A stretch of 64,000 nt of DNA, from positions 596,501-660,500 of the forward strand of contig NZ_CP084910.1 in NCBI RefSeq assembly GCF_020535245.1. Reading direction: 5' to 3'. Both the position numbers and the translations under genes were made by a program. The DNA is from Asticcacaulis sp. AND118. GTDB lineage: Bacteria > Pseudomonadota > Alphaproteobacteria > Caulobacterales > Caulobacteraceae. Positions 34,491-46,716 of the stretch are shown piece after piece. Under the pieces are notes generated by a model that did not search any database, was not told where the DNA came from, and saw nothing but the letters and a program-made list of their open reading frames with translations. The first letter of the stretch is position 1, and each line of letters starts with the position of its first letter.

Positions 34491-35756
34491 ATGCTGAAAC
34501 GGATCGGACATCTGCGCTGGTGGATCATTGCTCTGGTGATGCTCGGCACCATCATCAACTATCTGACGCGCAGCACATTGAGCGTCGCCGCGCCGACCCT
34601 GACCGAAGAATTGAGCCTCACGCCGCAGCAGTACAGCTACATCACCAGCGCCTTTCAGTTGGGCATCATGATGCAGCCGATCGCGGGCTATATCCTCGAC
34701 CTGATCCGGTTGCGCATCGGCTTCGCCATCTTCGCCACGGCGTGGGGCATTATCACCATCGCCCACAGCCTCGCCGGCAACTGGCAGGGGCTGGCCATGC
34801 TGCGCGGTCTGCTCGGTTTCGCCGAAGGGGTGGCGCATCCCGGCGGGCTGAAGGTCGTCGCCGAGTGGTTTCCGGCGAAGGAGCGCGGACTGGCCGGGGG
34901 CATCTACAATATCGGCGCGTCGCTGGGCTCGATGCTGGCGCCGCCGCTGGTGGTGTGGGCCATCCTCTATTACGACTGGCGCGCCGCCTTCGTCATCACC
35001 GGCATTATCGCGCTGGTGTGGGTGGTGTTGTGGCTGGTCTTCTATCAGTCGCCGGACAAGCACAAGGCGCTCAGCGACAGCGAACGCAGCTACATCATCG
35101 GCGGTCAGGAACGCCACCTCGAAGCCGGAACTTCGCGTCCGTCGCCGCTGAAACTCCTCGGTCAGCGCAATTTCTGGGGCATAGCCCTGCCGCGCTTTCT
35201 CGCCGACCCGACCTGGGGGACGCTGACCTTCTGGATGCCCTTGTATCTGGCCACGGCGCGGGGTTTCGAACTGAAAGATATCGCCCTGTTCGCGTGGCTG
35301 CCCTTCGTGGCCGCCGACATCGGCTGCCTGTTCGGGCCGGCGGTGGTGCTGTGGCTGCAGAAACGCGGCATAGGGTTGATCGACGCGCGGCGCTGGGTGT
35401 TCACGCTGGGGGCGGTGCTGATGACCGGCATCATGTTCGTCGGCTGGGTCAAGAGCCCCTTCGTCGCTATCGCGCTCTTATGTCTGGGGGCCTTCGCGCA
35501 CCAGACGCTTTCGGTGACGGTGATCACCCTGTCGTCGGACCTGTTCCGCAAGAACGAGGTCGGGACGGTGACCGGCATGGCGGGCACCTTCGCCAATCTG
35601 GGAGTTTTGCTGTTCTCGCTGGCCATCGGCGCGCTGGTCAGCACCATAGGCTATGAGCCGTTCTTCGTCATGCTGGGCCTGCTCGACCTGATCGCCGCGG
35701 CGGTGCTGTGGATGCTGGTGCGCGCGCCGAAAGTCGAAGCGGAGGCTGCGACGTGA
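34491..35756 (+). CDS. MFS transporter, ExuT-like (anion:cation symporter)
   Basis: 421 residues with about twelve helices. The start LRWWIIALVMLGTIINYLTRSTLSVAAPTL and the RGLLGFAEGVAHPGGLKVVAEWFP block are typical of the hexuronate/glucarate symporter family. In xylan operons such carriers are thought to import uronic acids or aldouronic/xylo-oligosaccharides; which one here is not visible. It starts one base after the GH43 stop, and its own stop overlaps the next start (GTGA), so it is fully within the operon. Confidence 0.92.
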   Translation: MLKRIGHLRWWIIALVMLGTIINYLTRSTLSVAAPTLTEELSLTPQQYSYITSAFQLGIMMQPIAGYILDLIRLRIGFAIFATAWGIITIAHSLAGNWQGLAMLRGLLGFAEGVAHPGGLKVVAEWFPAKERGLAGGIYNIGASLGSMLAPPLVVWAILYYDWRAAFVITGIIALVWVVLWLVFYQSPDKHKALSDSERSYIIGGQERHLEAGTSRPSPLKLLGQRNFWGIALPRFLADPTWGTLTFWMPLYLATARGFELKDIALFAWLPFVAADIGCLFGPAVVLWLQKRGIGLIDARRWVFTLGAVLMTGIMFVGWVKSPFVAIALLCLGAFAHQTLSVTVITLSSDLFRKNEVGTVTGMAGTFANLGVLLFSLAIGALVSTIGYEPFFVMLGLLDLIAAAVLWMLVRAPKVEAEAAT

Positions 35757-37372
35757 TCCGCAATCCCATCCTGCCGGGCTTCAATCCCGACCCGTCCATC
35801 GTGCGCGTAGGCGACGACTACTACATCGCCACCTCGACCTTTGAATGGTATCCGGGCGTGCAGATCCACCATTCGCGCGACCTGATTCACTGGCGGCTGA
35901 TCACCCGGCCTTTGCGGCGTCCGGCACAGCTCGACATGCGCGGCGCGCCCGATAGCTGCGGCGTGTGGGCCCCGTGCCTGACCCACGACAACGGCCTGTT
36001 CTACCTCATCTATACCGATGTCAAGCGCTATGGCCGCACCACGGTCGGCGGGGCCAGCGGCGCGTCCCTGCGCGACTTCCATAACTATCTGGTGACCTGC
36101 CCCGCCATCGACGGCGAGTGGTCCGACCCCATCTATCTCAACAGCAGCGGCTTCGATCCGTCGCTGTTCCACGATGACGATGGGCGCAAATATCTGCTCA
36201 ACATGCTGTGGGATCACCGGCCGGGCCGCGTGCGGTTCGCCGGCATTGTGCTGCAAGAGTATGACCCGGTAGGGCAGGGTCTGACCGGCGAACGCAAAGT
36301 CATTTTCGAGAGCACGTCTCTGGGTATGGCCGAGGGGCCGCACCTCTATAAACGCGATGGCTGGCACTACCTGATTACGGCCGAAGGCGGCACAGGCTGG
36401 AACCACGCGGTGACCATGGCGCGGTCGCGGCACATTACCGGGCCTTACGAACTGCATCCTGAAAAACATATCCTCTCCAGCCGTCTGCGTCCGGACAGCC
36501 CGCTGCAGCGCGCCGGTCATGGCGATCTGGTCGAGGCGCGCGACGGCACGCCGATGCTGGTCTATCTGTGCGGCCGACCTCTGCCCAATCGCGGGCGCTG
36601 CGTGCTGGGGCGCGAGACGGCGATCCAGCCGATGCGCTGGGCCGACGACGGCTGGCTGCGCACGCTGGACGGGCAGGGGTTGCCGATGCTGGTTGCCGAA
36701 AGCCCGGAGCCTTTAGGTGAGCCGCCCGAACCTGAGCGCGCGGATTTCAACGGTCCGGACCTGCCCATAGAGTTTCAGTGGCTGCGCTCGCCGCACCCCG
36801 AAACCCTGTTCAGCCTGAGCGACCGGCCCGGCCATCTGCGGCTCCATGGGCGCGAAACGCTGGGCAGCCTGTTCGAGCAGGCGCTGGTGGCGCGGCGTCA
36901 GCAGGCCTTCTGCTATTCGGCGGAAACCGTGCTCGATTATCAGCCGCGCCATTATCAGCAGGCGGCGGGGTTGGTCTGTTACTATAATGGCAGCAAGTAC
37001 CATTATCTGCACGTCACGCACGATGAGCAGGCGGGGCGGCACGTGCGGGTGATGTCGGCCCTGCCGGATTCGACCACCAGCGATGCCTTCAGCGCCCTCT
37101 ATCCCGTCGCCGACGGGCCGATCCATCTGCGCGTCGAGGTCGATTACGAACGTCTGCGCTTCGCCTTCCGGCTGAAGACGGAGGCCGAATGGACGTGGAT
37201 CGACGGCCATTTCGACGCCAGCATCCTGTCAGACGAGGCAACGGTGCCGGGCGCCCCCAACTTTACGGGGGCCTTTGTCGGCATGGCCTGCCAGGATACG
37301 TCGGGTGAGCGGCTGCCCGCCGACTTCGCTTCGTTCGACTACCGCGAGCGCGAGTTTCAGCCGGAGATTTAA
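35753..37372 (+). CDS. xynB: Intracellular GH43 beta-xylosidase
   Basis: 539 residues, no signal peptide. I chose the GTG at 35753: it overlaps the transporter stop and places the catalytic base Asp at residue 13 (LPGFNPDPSIVRVGDDYY), as in other XynB proteins. The second Asp is in SGFDPSLFHDDDG and the acid Glu in MAEGPHLYKRDGWHYL. The C-terminal sandwich carries VARRQQAFCYSAETVL and YYNGSKYHYLHVTHDE, all standard for GH43_11 enzymes. It would cleave xylo-oligosaccharides brought in by the transporter. It is the last gene before the dusA remnant and the island. Confidence 0.94.
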   Translation: MIRNPILPGFNPDPSIVRVGDDYYIATSTFEWYPGVQIHHSRDLIHWRLITRPLRRPAQLDMRGAPDSCGVWAPCLTHDNGLFYLIYTDVKRYGRTTVGGASGASLRDFHNYLVTCPAIDGEWSDPIYLNSSGFDPSLFHDDDGRKYLLNMLWDHRPGRVRFAGIVLQEYDPVGQGLTGERKVIFESTSLGMAEGPHLYKRDGWHYLITAEGGTGWNHAVTMARSRHITGPYELHPEKHILSSRLRPDSPLQRAGHGDLVEARDGTPMLVYLCGRPLPNRGRCVLGRETAIQPMRWADDGWLRTLDGQGLPMLVAESPEPLGEPPEPERADFNGPDLPIEFQWLRSPHPETLFSLSDRPGHLRLHGRETLGSLFEQALVARRQQAFCYSAETVLDYQPRHYQQAAGLVCYYNGSKYHYLHVTHDEQAGRHVRVMSALPDSTTSDAFSALYPVADGPIHLRVEVDYERLRFAFRLKTEAEWTWIDGHFDASILSDEATVPGAPNFTGAFVGMACQDTSGERLPADFASFDYREREFQPEI

Positions 37373-37419
37373 GACGATAGAGCGAGGCAAAAGGGTTGCA
37401 TTGCGGGCGCGACTGGATC

Positions 37420-37497
37420 ATGACCCTCGCCATGCAATATCCACAAGGCACCTATCCGAAATTCTCCGTCGCGCCCATGATGGACTGGGACGACTGA
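37420..37497 (+). pseudogene. dusA: 5' fragment of dusA, left end of an integrated island
   Basis: The frame starting at the ATG at 37420 (or 37432) gives 25 residues that end KFSVAPMMDWDD and a stop. KFSVAPMMDWTD is the conserved start of tRNA-dihydrouridine synthase A. The similarity stops within the MMDW block, and the DNA to the right is unrelated and less GC-rich. Genomic islands and prophages are known to integrate at this place in dusA. The rest of the gene is not in the window and should lie on the + strand at the right end of the island. Confidence 0.82.
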
Positions 37498-37666
37498 TCC
37501 GATTTCGCTATATTTTTCAGATTATTGGATGACGTTCAGTCATCCATGATGTGCGAAATGATGTGCTTGAAAGTAATTGTGGATTGTTGCGTGGCCGCGT
37601 CACATCACAGCACATCTCTGGAAATCGAATGATGTGCTGCCGCAGCTTTCGGTCTACCGGAAAACC

Positions 37667-38968
37667 ATGCGAGTATTTGCAGTACCGGATGTGCGCTCAG
37701 CGCTCATTGCAACATGTACGAGACTCAGACAAACTTCAAGCATGCTTGACCTGGCGATCCTCCAACCGCCTCTTGTGCGCGGCCGCTACGACATCGGTAG
37801 GATTCTTGAGACCCTGTTGTACTATGACCGCGTACACCTAGTGGTCAGCGGCGCTGCGTTCGCCGGTCTTTGGGATAGCTTGGGACCGGATGACCTTAGA
37901 GCTCTCTTTGCCTACCCTTCAGTTACTGCAACTGTGATGGCGGATCATCAGGCCGTATTCACCAACAATGAAAATGGTGTGGTTTCCCACAAGCCGACGG
38001 CGATCCGAATGATGGGGCGCGACGGGAAGAGTCTCGCTCAGAAGGATTATGAAGGCTCTCTTTTGCAGTGGGTTTCAAACAATCCGAACCGTAAAGGCCG
38101 CGATCGGAAAGAGGTTGCGCGCGTCATGAAGGCGGCGAAACTCTCAACGCATGGTCGAACCTTCGGCAGCTATCTGGAAAGTGAGCGGCGAACGAAGGCA
38201 CTGGCAGGTGATCCCGAGACGCTAAAATTGTTTATTCGCGGCACTGCACAGAGCATGGGGCGGGCATTGAATGAACGGGCTCTTTCCGCGAGCCAAATTC
38301 GTACGTTCGATCTTGGCGAGCCGGGACTGGTCATAGATTCAGCCGTGCCTCTGGCAGACATCGTTGAGACCGTTGATAATGACATAAATTGGGGGACTGT
38401 CGTAAATCACGCGCATAGTTATGCTAGCGACCTCTACCTGTCGCAGGCCTATGGCGGGGACATCGTTACTGTGCCTGAAGCAGCTGAAATCGCATCGCAA
38501 CGCCTTGATCTCAGCCTTCAGCGTACGGTCAAGATGGGACAGCAAGTCTCTGCCTTTGAGGAGATGGTTTTCGACACCGCGCATCCCCTGTCCGAGGCAT
38601 TCAACGAGGGATGGATCACGTTCTCCGAAACACTGAAGATTATCGATCAATCGAAGAAGTTTCGAACCTGGACCCGCGGTCTGCCACCAGACGGCAATCT
38701 GTTGGCCGAGTATCATGCGGCGATCAGCAAAGAGACGAGTTTGAAGTCGCTTCCCTTCAGTGTCGCTCGCTTTGCGTTTTTCAACGCTGGGGGGATGGCT
38801 TTGGACACGGCACTAGCACCGGGCACCGGTATCGGCTTGTCCGCTATCGATACCTTTATCGTTGAGCGGCTTATAGGTGGGTGGCGTCCCAACGTTTTCG
38901 TTAAGAACCTTCGAAGGAAACTCGAAACCGCACAAGCAAAGGCGGTCGCAAAGAGTGACCGCGGGTAG
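37667..38968 (+). CDS. Unknown protein, first gene of the island
   Basis: 433 residues from the ATG at 37667 (GGAAAACC before it); the ATG at 37742 (MLDLAILQPPLV) is another candidate, and the open frame reaches back to 37577. I recognise no family. The protein is soluble with a moderately hydrophobic Ala/Gly-rich segment near the C-terminus (FFNAGGMALDTALAPGTGIG) and a GGWRPNVFVKNLRRKL ending. Base composition is lower in GC than in the xylan operon, a sign of transfer. It is followed after 29 bases by a small membrane protein, with which it probably forms an operon. A role in defence is a guess from position. Confidence 0.75.
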   Translation: MRVFAVPDVRSALIATCTRLRQTSSMLDLAILQPPLVRGRYDIGRILETLLYYDRVHLVVSGAAFAGLWDSLGPDDLRALFAYPSVTATVMADHQAVFTNNENGVVSHKPTAIRMMGRDGKSLAQKDYEGSLLQWVSNNPNRKGRDRKEVARVMKAAKLSTHGRTFGSYLESERRTKALAGDPETLKLFIRGTAQSMGRALNERALSASQIRTFDLGEPGLVIDSAVPLADIVETVDNDINWGTVVNHAHSYASDLYLSQAYGGDIVTVPEAAEIASQRLDLSLQRTVKMGQQVSAFEEMVFDTAHPLSEAFNEGWITFSETLKIIDQSKKFRTWTRGLPPDGNLLAEYHAAISKETSLKSLPFSVARFAFFNAGGMALDTALAPGTGIGLSAIDTFIVERLIGGWRPNVFVKNLRRKLETAQAKAVAKSDRG

Positions 38969-38997
38969 GCTTAGACTATCAATTTAGGAGAACGCGA

Positions 38998-39291
38998 ATG
39001 GGGGTCTTGGTAGCGACACTTACCTTGGCATCACTGCTCACCGGGCTTATGGCTGCTCATCTTTGGTATCGTGCGAGCAAGGTCAACATCCAGCCTTTCT
39101 ATGTGGAAAATGGACAGATGGAACCGGTAGATCCTCTTCGGAGCCAATCGGAATGGATCGTGTCCCTTTTGCGAACGGGGCAGGAAGCCGGACGTCTGAA
39201 CCGGCTGGCAGCAATATGGACTGCGGTCTCTGTCTTTTCAGCAGCCCTGGCCGCCAACCTCCCGACAATCGTAGGATGGTTCGGTAGTTAG
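38998..39291 (+). CDS. Small two-TM membrane protein
   Basis: 97 residues with a helix at about 2-22 and another at about 75-95, and a polar stretch between them (KVNIQPFYVENGQMEPVDPLRSQ). AGGAG stands eight bases before the ATG. No family is known to me. A small membrane protein next to a soluble unknown gene and a HEPN-like gene is a layout found in several abortive-infection systems, but nothing in the sequence proves such a job. Confidence 0.7.
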   Translation: MGVLVATLTLASLLTGLMAAHLWYRASKVNIQPFYVENGQMEPVDPLRSQSEWIVSLLRTGQEAGRLNRLAAIWTAVSVFSAALAANLPTIVGWFGS

Positions 39292-39420
39292 AGACGTCTC
39301 GTGTCGATGGGGGCGAGGTAGAGCATATCGACCGATTCGGATTTCGCCGCCGGGTGTAGTTGGTTTATTTTTTAAGCTCGTGATCGATTCGGTCGTACGG
39401 CTTCAATAGGGGGGGGAGAC

Positions 39421-40074
39421 ATGACTGTGACTCATGGGCAGATCATAGGGCAGAAGAAATTCGCGGATTTGACGTTGGACGAGGTTATCTACTGTCATTT
39501 GTCCAACAGTCGTCGCGAGTTCACCGCAGACATGGTGGTGACAAGTTGTCTCGACGGTATCGAAAACGAGATGCGTCAGTCCAGAGGCACGGACAAGACG
39601 TCAAACTATGCGCCGTTTCTAGCTGCATTCGCCATCCTCGATCAGATCGGCTCGTGCTATAAGGACACGACCGTTTCCTCTACGAGCACTCGGACAAACA
39701 TCAAAAAGGCGTTGCATTATTTCGGAGGCATGGACGCCAGCAGCGCTGAGGTGCAATCATTATACGCGTTGCGCAATGGATTGGTGCATGATGCGTCCCT
39801 GACTTGTCAGGAAACCAGTGGGAAGTGGCATATTTTCCGTTACGACGAGGCGGTCACCGGATTTGTGCGACTCCCAACTGTGGAATGGGATGGGAGCTTT
39901 GATTCTCTTAAATACGATATGGTCACGTGGGTGAACATGAGAGCGTTCACGGACCATGTCTCGACGGTGATCTCGAAACTTCGCAAGTGCTATTTCGAGC
40001 GTCGCGCCGATCTGGTGGCGCTGCAATCCCGAGACGACATCATGACGAAATTTTTGTTCTGGCACGGCCGATAA
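39421..40074 (+). CDS. Unknown protein with HEPN-like R-x4-H motif
   Basis: 217 residues, soluble, mostly helical. The segment YALRNGLVHDASL (R118, N119, H123) fits the R-x4-6-H motif of HEPN domains, with a helix-rich N-terminal part (FLAAFAILDQIGSCY) as expected before it. HEPN proteins are often RNases in toxin or antiphage systems, but other HEPN-like proteins are not catalytic. A run of G followed by GAGAC gives the ribosome binding site. It is 129 bases behind the small membrane protein and on the same strand. Composition is again below the host average. Confidence 0.72.
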   Translation: MTVTHGQIIGQKKFADLTLDEVIYCHLSNSRREFTADMVVTSCLDGIENEMRQSRGTDKTSNYAPFLAAFAILDQIGSCYKDTTVSSTSTRTNIKKALHYFGGMDASSAEVQSLYALRNGLVHDASLTCQETSGKWHIFRYDEAVTGFVRLPTVEWDGSFDSLKYDMVTWVNMRAFTDHVSTVISKLRKCYFERRADLVALQSRDDIMTKFLFWHGR

Positions 40075-40339
40075 GGCGCGTTGCTCGGGTCGAAAGCGTG
40101 TGATGCTCACCGAAATCGGTGAATAAAGGCGCGCTTCAGCGACAAAAAGTCACACTCAAGTCGACTGCGGGGCGTGTCGCAAAAGCTTCAAGTATAGCGG
40201 AATCCGTTGTTCAGTAAGCGGGACGCTGGGTGAGATGTTATATAGTAATGCTTCGACATTCTTCGAGCGTATAAGATAACGTCTTCACAAGGCGAGCGTC
40301 TTCATTATATGTTTACGCAATCACTCGAATATCACTGGT

Positions 40340-40750
40340 ATGACGCAAACACCGCGCACATTGATGTCTCGCCTTTCGGCTTTCAGCACCATGCTCTGCA
40401 TGGTGGCTGTTATGCTGTCCGGCTTTGCGTCGGCGCATGCGAGCGTTCAAGTGCTGGAACACCAGGTGGCCGGTGATCAGCAAACGGTCGATGGCGGCTG
40501 GGTCGCTTCGTGCGTCAATGAAGTCGGGAAATGCCCCGGCCATGTTCGCTCGGACGGGACTATTTTTGCCGATATGATCGCCACGCATCACCATCATCAC
40601 AGCGCCGGTGAGGTTTCTCAAGGCCTGGCGGTGGATGCGCTAGAGATGGGGACGCGCCTTTCGCTCTCCGACGCGGGCCTCACCGTTGGCGAATCTTTGC
40701 CGTTGGCTGGCCGTTCGCCCGCTATGCCCTTCCAGCCTCCTCGCGCGTAA
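40340..40750 (+). CDS. Small exported His-containing protein before czcCBA
   Basis: 136 residues. A signal peptide (about 1-34, ending ASAHA) precedes a short mature chain with two Cys (ASCVNEVGKCPGH) and a run of five His (THHHHHS) that could bind Zn, Co or Cd. It ends in a Pro-rich tail. Proteins of this kind often precede czc operons. The 265-base stretch before it, between the HEPN-like gene and this start, shows no gene and probably holds the operon promoter. The gap to czcC is 66 bases. Confidence 0.7.
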   Translation: MTQTPRTLMSRLSAFSTMLCMVAVMLSGFASAHASVQVLEHQVAGDQQTVDGGWVASCVNEVGKCPGHVRSDGTIFADMIATHHHHHSAGEVSQGLAVDALEMGTRLSLSDAGLTVGESLPLAGRSPAMPFQPPRA

Positions 40751-40816
40751 TCGGACTCTACTGACGCCTGAACGGCCCTGGCTGCCGTCTGTCTTAGACC
40801 TTTTACGAGCATTCCA

Positions 40817-42127
40817 ATGAAATCCCCCCATATGCGCGGTCACCGCGCAAAGCGACAACTTGCATACGCGGGTCTGATCGCGGCCAGCCTGATGGTGGCC
40901 ACCCCGTTTTGGGCCTCGGCCCAAACGACCCCTACGACTCAATCCGTACCCTTGTCGCTGGCTGAGGCCATGACGCGCGCCGGCAAAGCAGACCCAACCG
41001 TCACCGCGACCAATCGTCGTCTGGCGGCGGCTGACGCCAATATCCGCCAAGCCGGTGTACGTCCAAACCCTACGGTCGGTATCGACGCCGAGAACTTCCT
41101 GGGCTCCAACCCCTATAATGGCCTGAATTCCGCGGAATTCACGCTGACCTATCAGCAGGAGATGGAACGCAAGTCGAAGCGCCAGGCCCGTGTCGGCGCG
41201 GCGGCGGCGGAGAAGGAACTGGTTCGCGCCGAAGGCCGGGCCCGTACCTGGGAAGCGATGAATACGGCGCAGTCCCTCTGGATTGAAGCCGTCGCCGCCG
41301 AAGCCGAAATCGGTGTGGCGCGCGAACGTCTGAGGCTGGCGGAGCAATCGCATGCGGAAATCAGCCGTCGCGTGAGCGCCGCCCGTGATCCGCTGTTTGC
41401 CGGTTCGCTGTCGGATACGGAAGTCGCGAACGCAAAGATCGCGGTCGATCAGGCCGAAGCCAAGGCCCGTCAGTTGAAACTGCAACTGGCCGCCCTCTGG
41501 GGAGGCGGGGCCGACTTCACGCTCGATGCGGCCTCTCTGGAAAACACCAGTGCGCTGAATGCCGAGCCGAACCTGATGGAAACGCCCGACATCGAAGCTC
41601 TGCGTGCCCGTCAACGGGCGTCTACAGCGCAGATCCGCGTTGAAACCACCCGCCGCGTTCAGGACCCGACCTTCTCGGCAGGTATCCGATACTTCCGCGA
41701 GGACGGGTCGGCGGCGTTTCTCGTCGGTGGGTCGATCCCGCTGAACCGCTTCAATAACAATCAGGGCAACATCGATCGCACCCGCGCCGAAGCTGAAGCC
41801 GCGTCCGCCGATATCGAAGTGGCGGAGCGTTTTCGCGAGCGCGATATCGCAGCCTCCACCATCCGGATGAACAATCTGGCGCAAGAGGCGAAGCGAATCG
41901 AGGCCGAGGTGATCCCGCAGGCTGAGAAGGCCGTGTCTCAGGTACGTGAGGGCTTCGCGCGCGGCGGCTTCACCTACCGCGATGTCATCGGTGCGCAACA
42001 GACCCTCATTGAGGCCAAAGCCCGGCGTGTCGAGGTGCTGAAATCGTTCCAGGTCGAGAAGGCCGGACGCGATCGCTTGGCCGGCCAGTGGGTCCCTCTG
42101 ATTCCGACGGATAGCACCAACCCGTAA
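40817..42127 (+). CDS. czcC: Outer-membrane factor of metal efflux system, CzcC
   Basis: 436 residues, TolC-type. A signal peptide ends at WASAQ|T. Long amphipathic helices with two repeats (LSLAEAMTRAGKADPTVTATNRRLAAADANIRQAG..., then SADIEVAERFRERDIAASTIRM) and IRQAGVRPNPTV are the mark of the CzcC family. It forms the exit duct for the CzcBA pump. The genes for a small lipoprotein, CzcB and CzcA follow in the same direction. Confidence 0.93.
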   Translation: MKSPHMRGHRAKRQLAYAGLIAASLMVATPFWASAQTTPTTQSVPLSLAEAMTRAGKADPTVTATNRRLAAADANIRQAGVRPNPTVGIDAENFLGSNPYNGLNSAEFTLTYQQEMERKSKRQARVGAAAAEKELVRAEGRARTWEAMNTAQSLWIEAVAAEAEIGVARERLRLAEQSHAEISRRVSAARDPLFAGSLSDTEVANAKIAVDQAEAKARQLKLQLAALWGGGADFTLDAASLENTSALNAEPNLMETPDIEALRARQRASTAQIRVETTRRVQDPTFSAGIRYFREDGSAAFLVGGSIPLNRFNNNQGNIDRTRAEAEAASADIEVAERFRERDIAASTIRMNNLAQEAKRIEAEVIPQAEKAVSQVREGFARGGFTYRDVIGAQQTLIEAKARRVEVLKSFQVEKAGRDRLAGQWVPLIPTDSTNP

Positions 42128-42216
42128 GCGTCTGCGTACGCCCGAAGTCTCAAACAATCTCGCGCCTTCTCGTTGCCGCTGTGTCGGCCGAGGGCGTGCT
42201 CAAAAGGACTGTATCC

Positions 42217-42426
42217 ATGATCTCCAAAACCCAGACCGTTTCCCGCTTGATCGTCGCTGCCACCGCGGTCGGTTTCCTGTCGCTCGCCGCGTGCGGTGAG
42301 AAGCCGAGCGATCCGCCGGCCAAGGACGAACAGGCCGCAGCCGCCGAAGTCAATGAAGCCGGCGCTTCGCACACCGAGGCCGAAGACGGCCATGCTCACG
42401 CCTCAGGCGAGAAGGACGCACACTAA
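42217..42426 (+). CDS. Small His-rich lipoprotein
   Basis: 69 residues from the ATG at 42217, with AAAGGA nine bases before it. The lipobox is LSLAAC, so Cys becomes the first residue of the mature protein. The mature chain is acidic and ends in a His-rich tail (HTEAEDGHAHASGEKDAH). It may buffer metal in the periplasm for the pump (inference). Its stop codon overlaps the czcB start (TAATG). Confidence 0.75.
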   Translation: MISKTQTVSRLIVAATAVGFLSLAACGEKPSDPPAKDEQAAAAEVNEAGASHTEAEDGHAHASGEKDAH

Positions 42427-43448
42427 TGACGTCGTTGAATACGTATATTTCGCGCTCACTGCTACTGGCCGGCGTTGCCGGTCTGGTCATGCTGTCAGCC
42501 TGCGGGAAAAAGCCGGAAGCCCCAGCGGCGGAGAAGCCCGCGGCTGAAGCCCCTAAGGCCGAAGGCGAGGGTGACGGCCATGGTCACGGCGCCGAAGGCG
42601 GTGAAGAAGGTCACGGTGAAGAAGCCGGTGGCGAAAAGACGACCATGACCGATGAAGCCGCCAAGGCCGGTGGGGTTGAAATCGGTGTTGCTGGTCCCGG
42701 GAATATCGACGAAACCGTCACCATTGCGGGCCGTGTCGAAATCGCACCGGAAGGTCGCGGCGAGGTGCGTGCCTGGTATCCGGGCCGCATCATGTCGATG
42801 ACCGCGCAACTGGGTCAGAAGGTCAGCAAGGGCCAGACCCTGGCGCGTGTCGAATCGAGCGAGAGCCTGCAGACCTATTCGGTTCCGGCCGGTATCTCGG
42901 GCACAATCATCGAGAAGAACGCCAATGTCGGCGACATTACCGCCGGCGAACGCGCCATGTACGTGATCGCCAGTTCGAACGCTATTCAGGCGTCGTTCTA
43001 CCTGTTCCCGCGTGACGCCGAATCGGTGCGATCGGGCCAGACCGTCACCATCAAGACCTTGGGCGGCAAGGTGATCACCGCCACCGTCTCGTCCATGCTG
43101 CCCTCGGTCGATCCGCGCACCCAAACCCTGACGGCGATTGTCAAGCTGCCGGCGTCGGCTGCGGAAGATCTGCGTCCGGGCATGGCGATTGAAGGTCAGT
43201 TCGTCACGACTCAGACACCCGCAAACATCGCGGTTCCGGTCGACGCGCTCCAGACCCTGGAGGAAAAGCAAGTGATCTTCGTCAAAAACGGCACCACCTA
43301 TACGGCGGTCCCGGTCCAGGTCGGTCGCCAGTCGGCCCGCATGGTCGAAATCACCGGCGGACTTCAAGGCGGCGAGACCATCGTCACCAAAGGCGCGTTT
43401 CTCATCCGTGCCGATATCGCCAAGTCCGGCGCCGAGCATGAGCACTAG
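42426..43448 (+). CDS. czcB: Periplasmic adaptor of metal efflux RND pump, CzcB
   Basis: 340 residues. A lipobox LVMLSAC at residues 15-21 is followed by a Glu/His-rich linker (GDGHGHGAEGGEEGHGEEAGGE) that may bind metal, then the barrel-sandwich domain (VEIAPEGRGEVRAWYPGRIM, QTLARVESSE) and the beta-barrel/membrane-proximal parts (GMAIEGQFVTTQTPANIAVPVDALQ). It links CzcA to CzcC. The gap to czcA is 11 bases. Confidence 0.92.
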   Translation: MTSLNTYISRSLLLAGVAGLVMLSACGKKPEAPAAEKPAAEAPKAEGEGDGHGHGAEGGEEGHGEEAGGEKTTMTDEAAKAGGVEIGVAGPGNIDETVTIAGRVEIAPEGRGEVRAWYPGRIMSMTAQLGQKVSKGQTLARVESSESLQTYSVPAGISGTIIEKNANVGDITAGERAMYVIASSNAIQASFYLFPRDAESVRSGQTVTIKTLGGKVITATVSSMLPSVDPRTQTLTAIVKLPASAAEDLRPGMAIEGQFVTTQTPANIAVPVDALQTLEEKQVIFVKNGTTYTAVPVQVGRQSARMVEITGGLQGGETIVTKGAFLIRADIAKSGAEHEH

Positions 43449-43453
43449 GGTGA

Positions 43454-46651
<3,198 letters not shown>

Positions 46652-46716
46652 CTCTGAGAGGGGCGCGGCCTCATACGTCGCGCCCCTCTTTTTTCCCCAA
46701 TTGAAAGGAGGCGCTT

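Noticed and set aside
32792-34558. 588-codon frame on the minus strand opposite the GH43 gene
   Set aside because: Shadow of a well-supported GH43 gene in a tight operon.
37373-37560. tRNA gene as integration site of the island
   Set aside because: No cloverleaf is seen; the sequence matches the start of dusA instead.
37551-37841. 96-codon frame at the left end of the island
   Set aside because: Cys/Arg-rich product, overlaps the better supported frame from 37667 in another phase.
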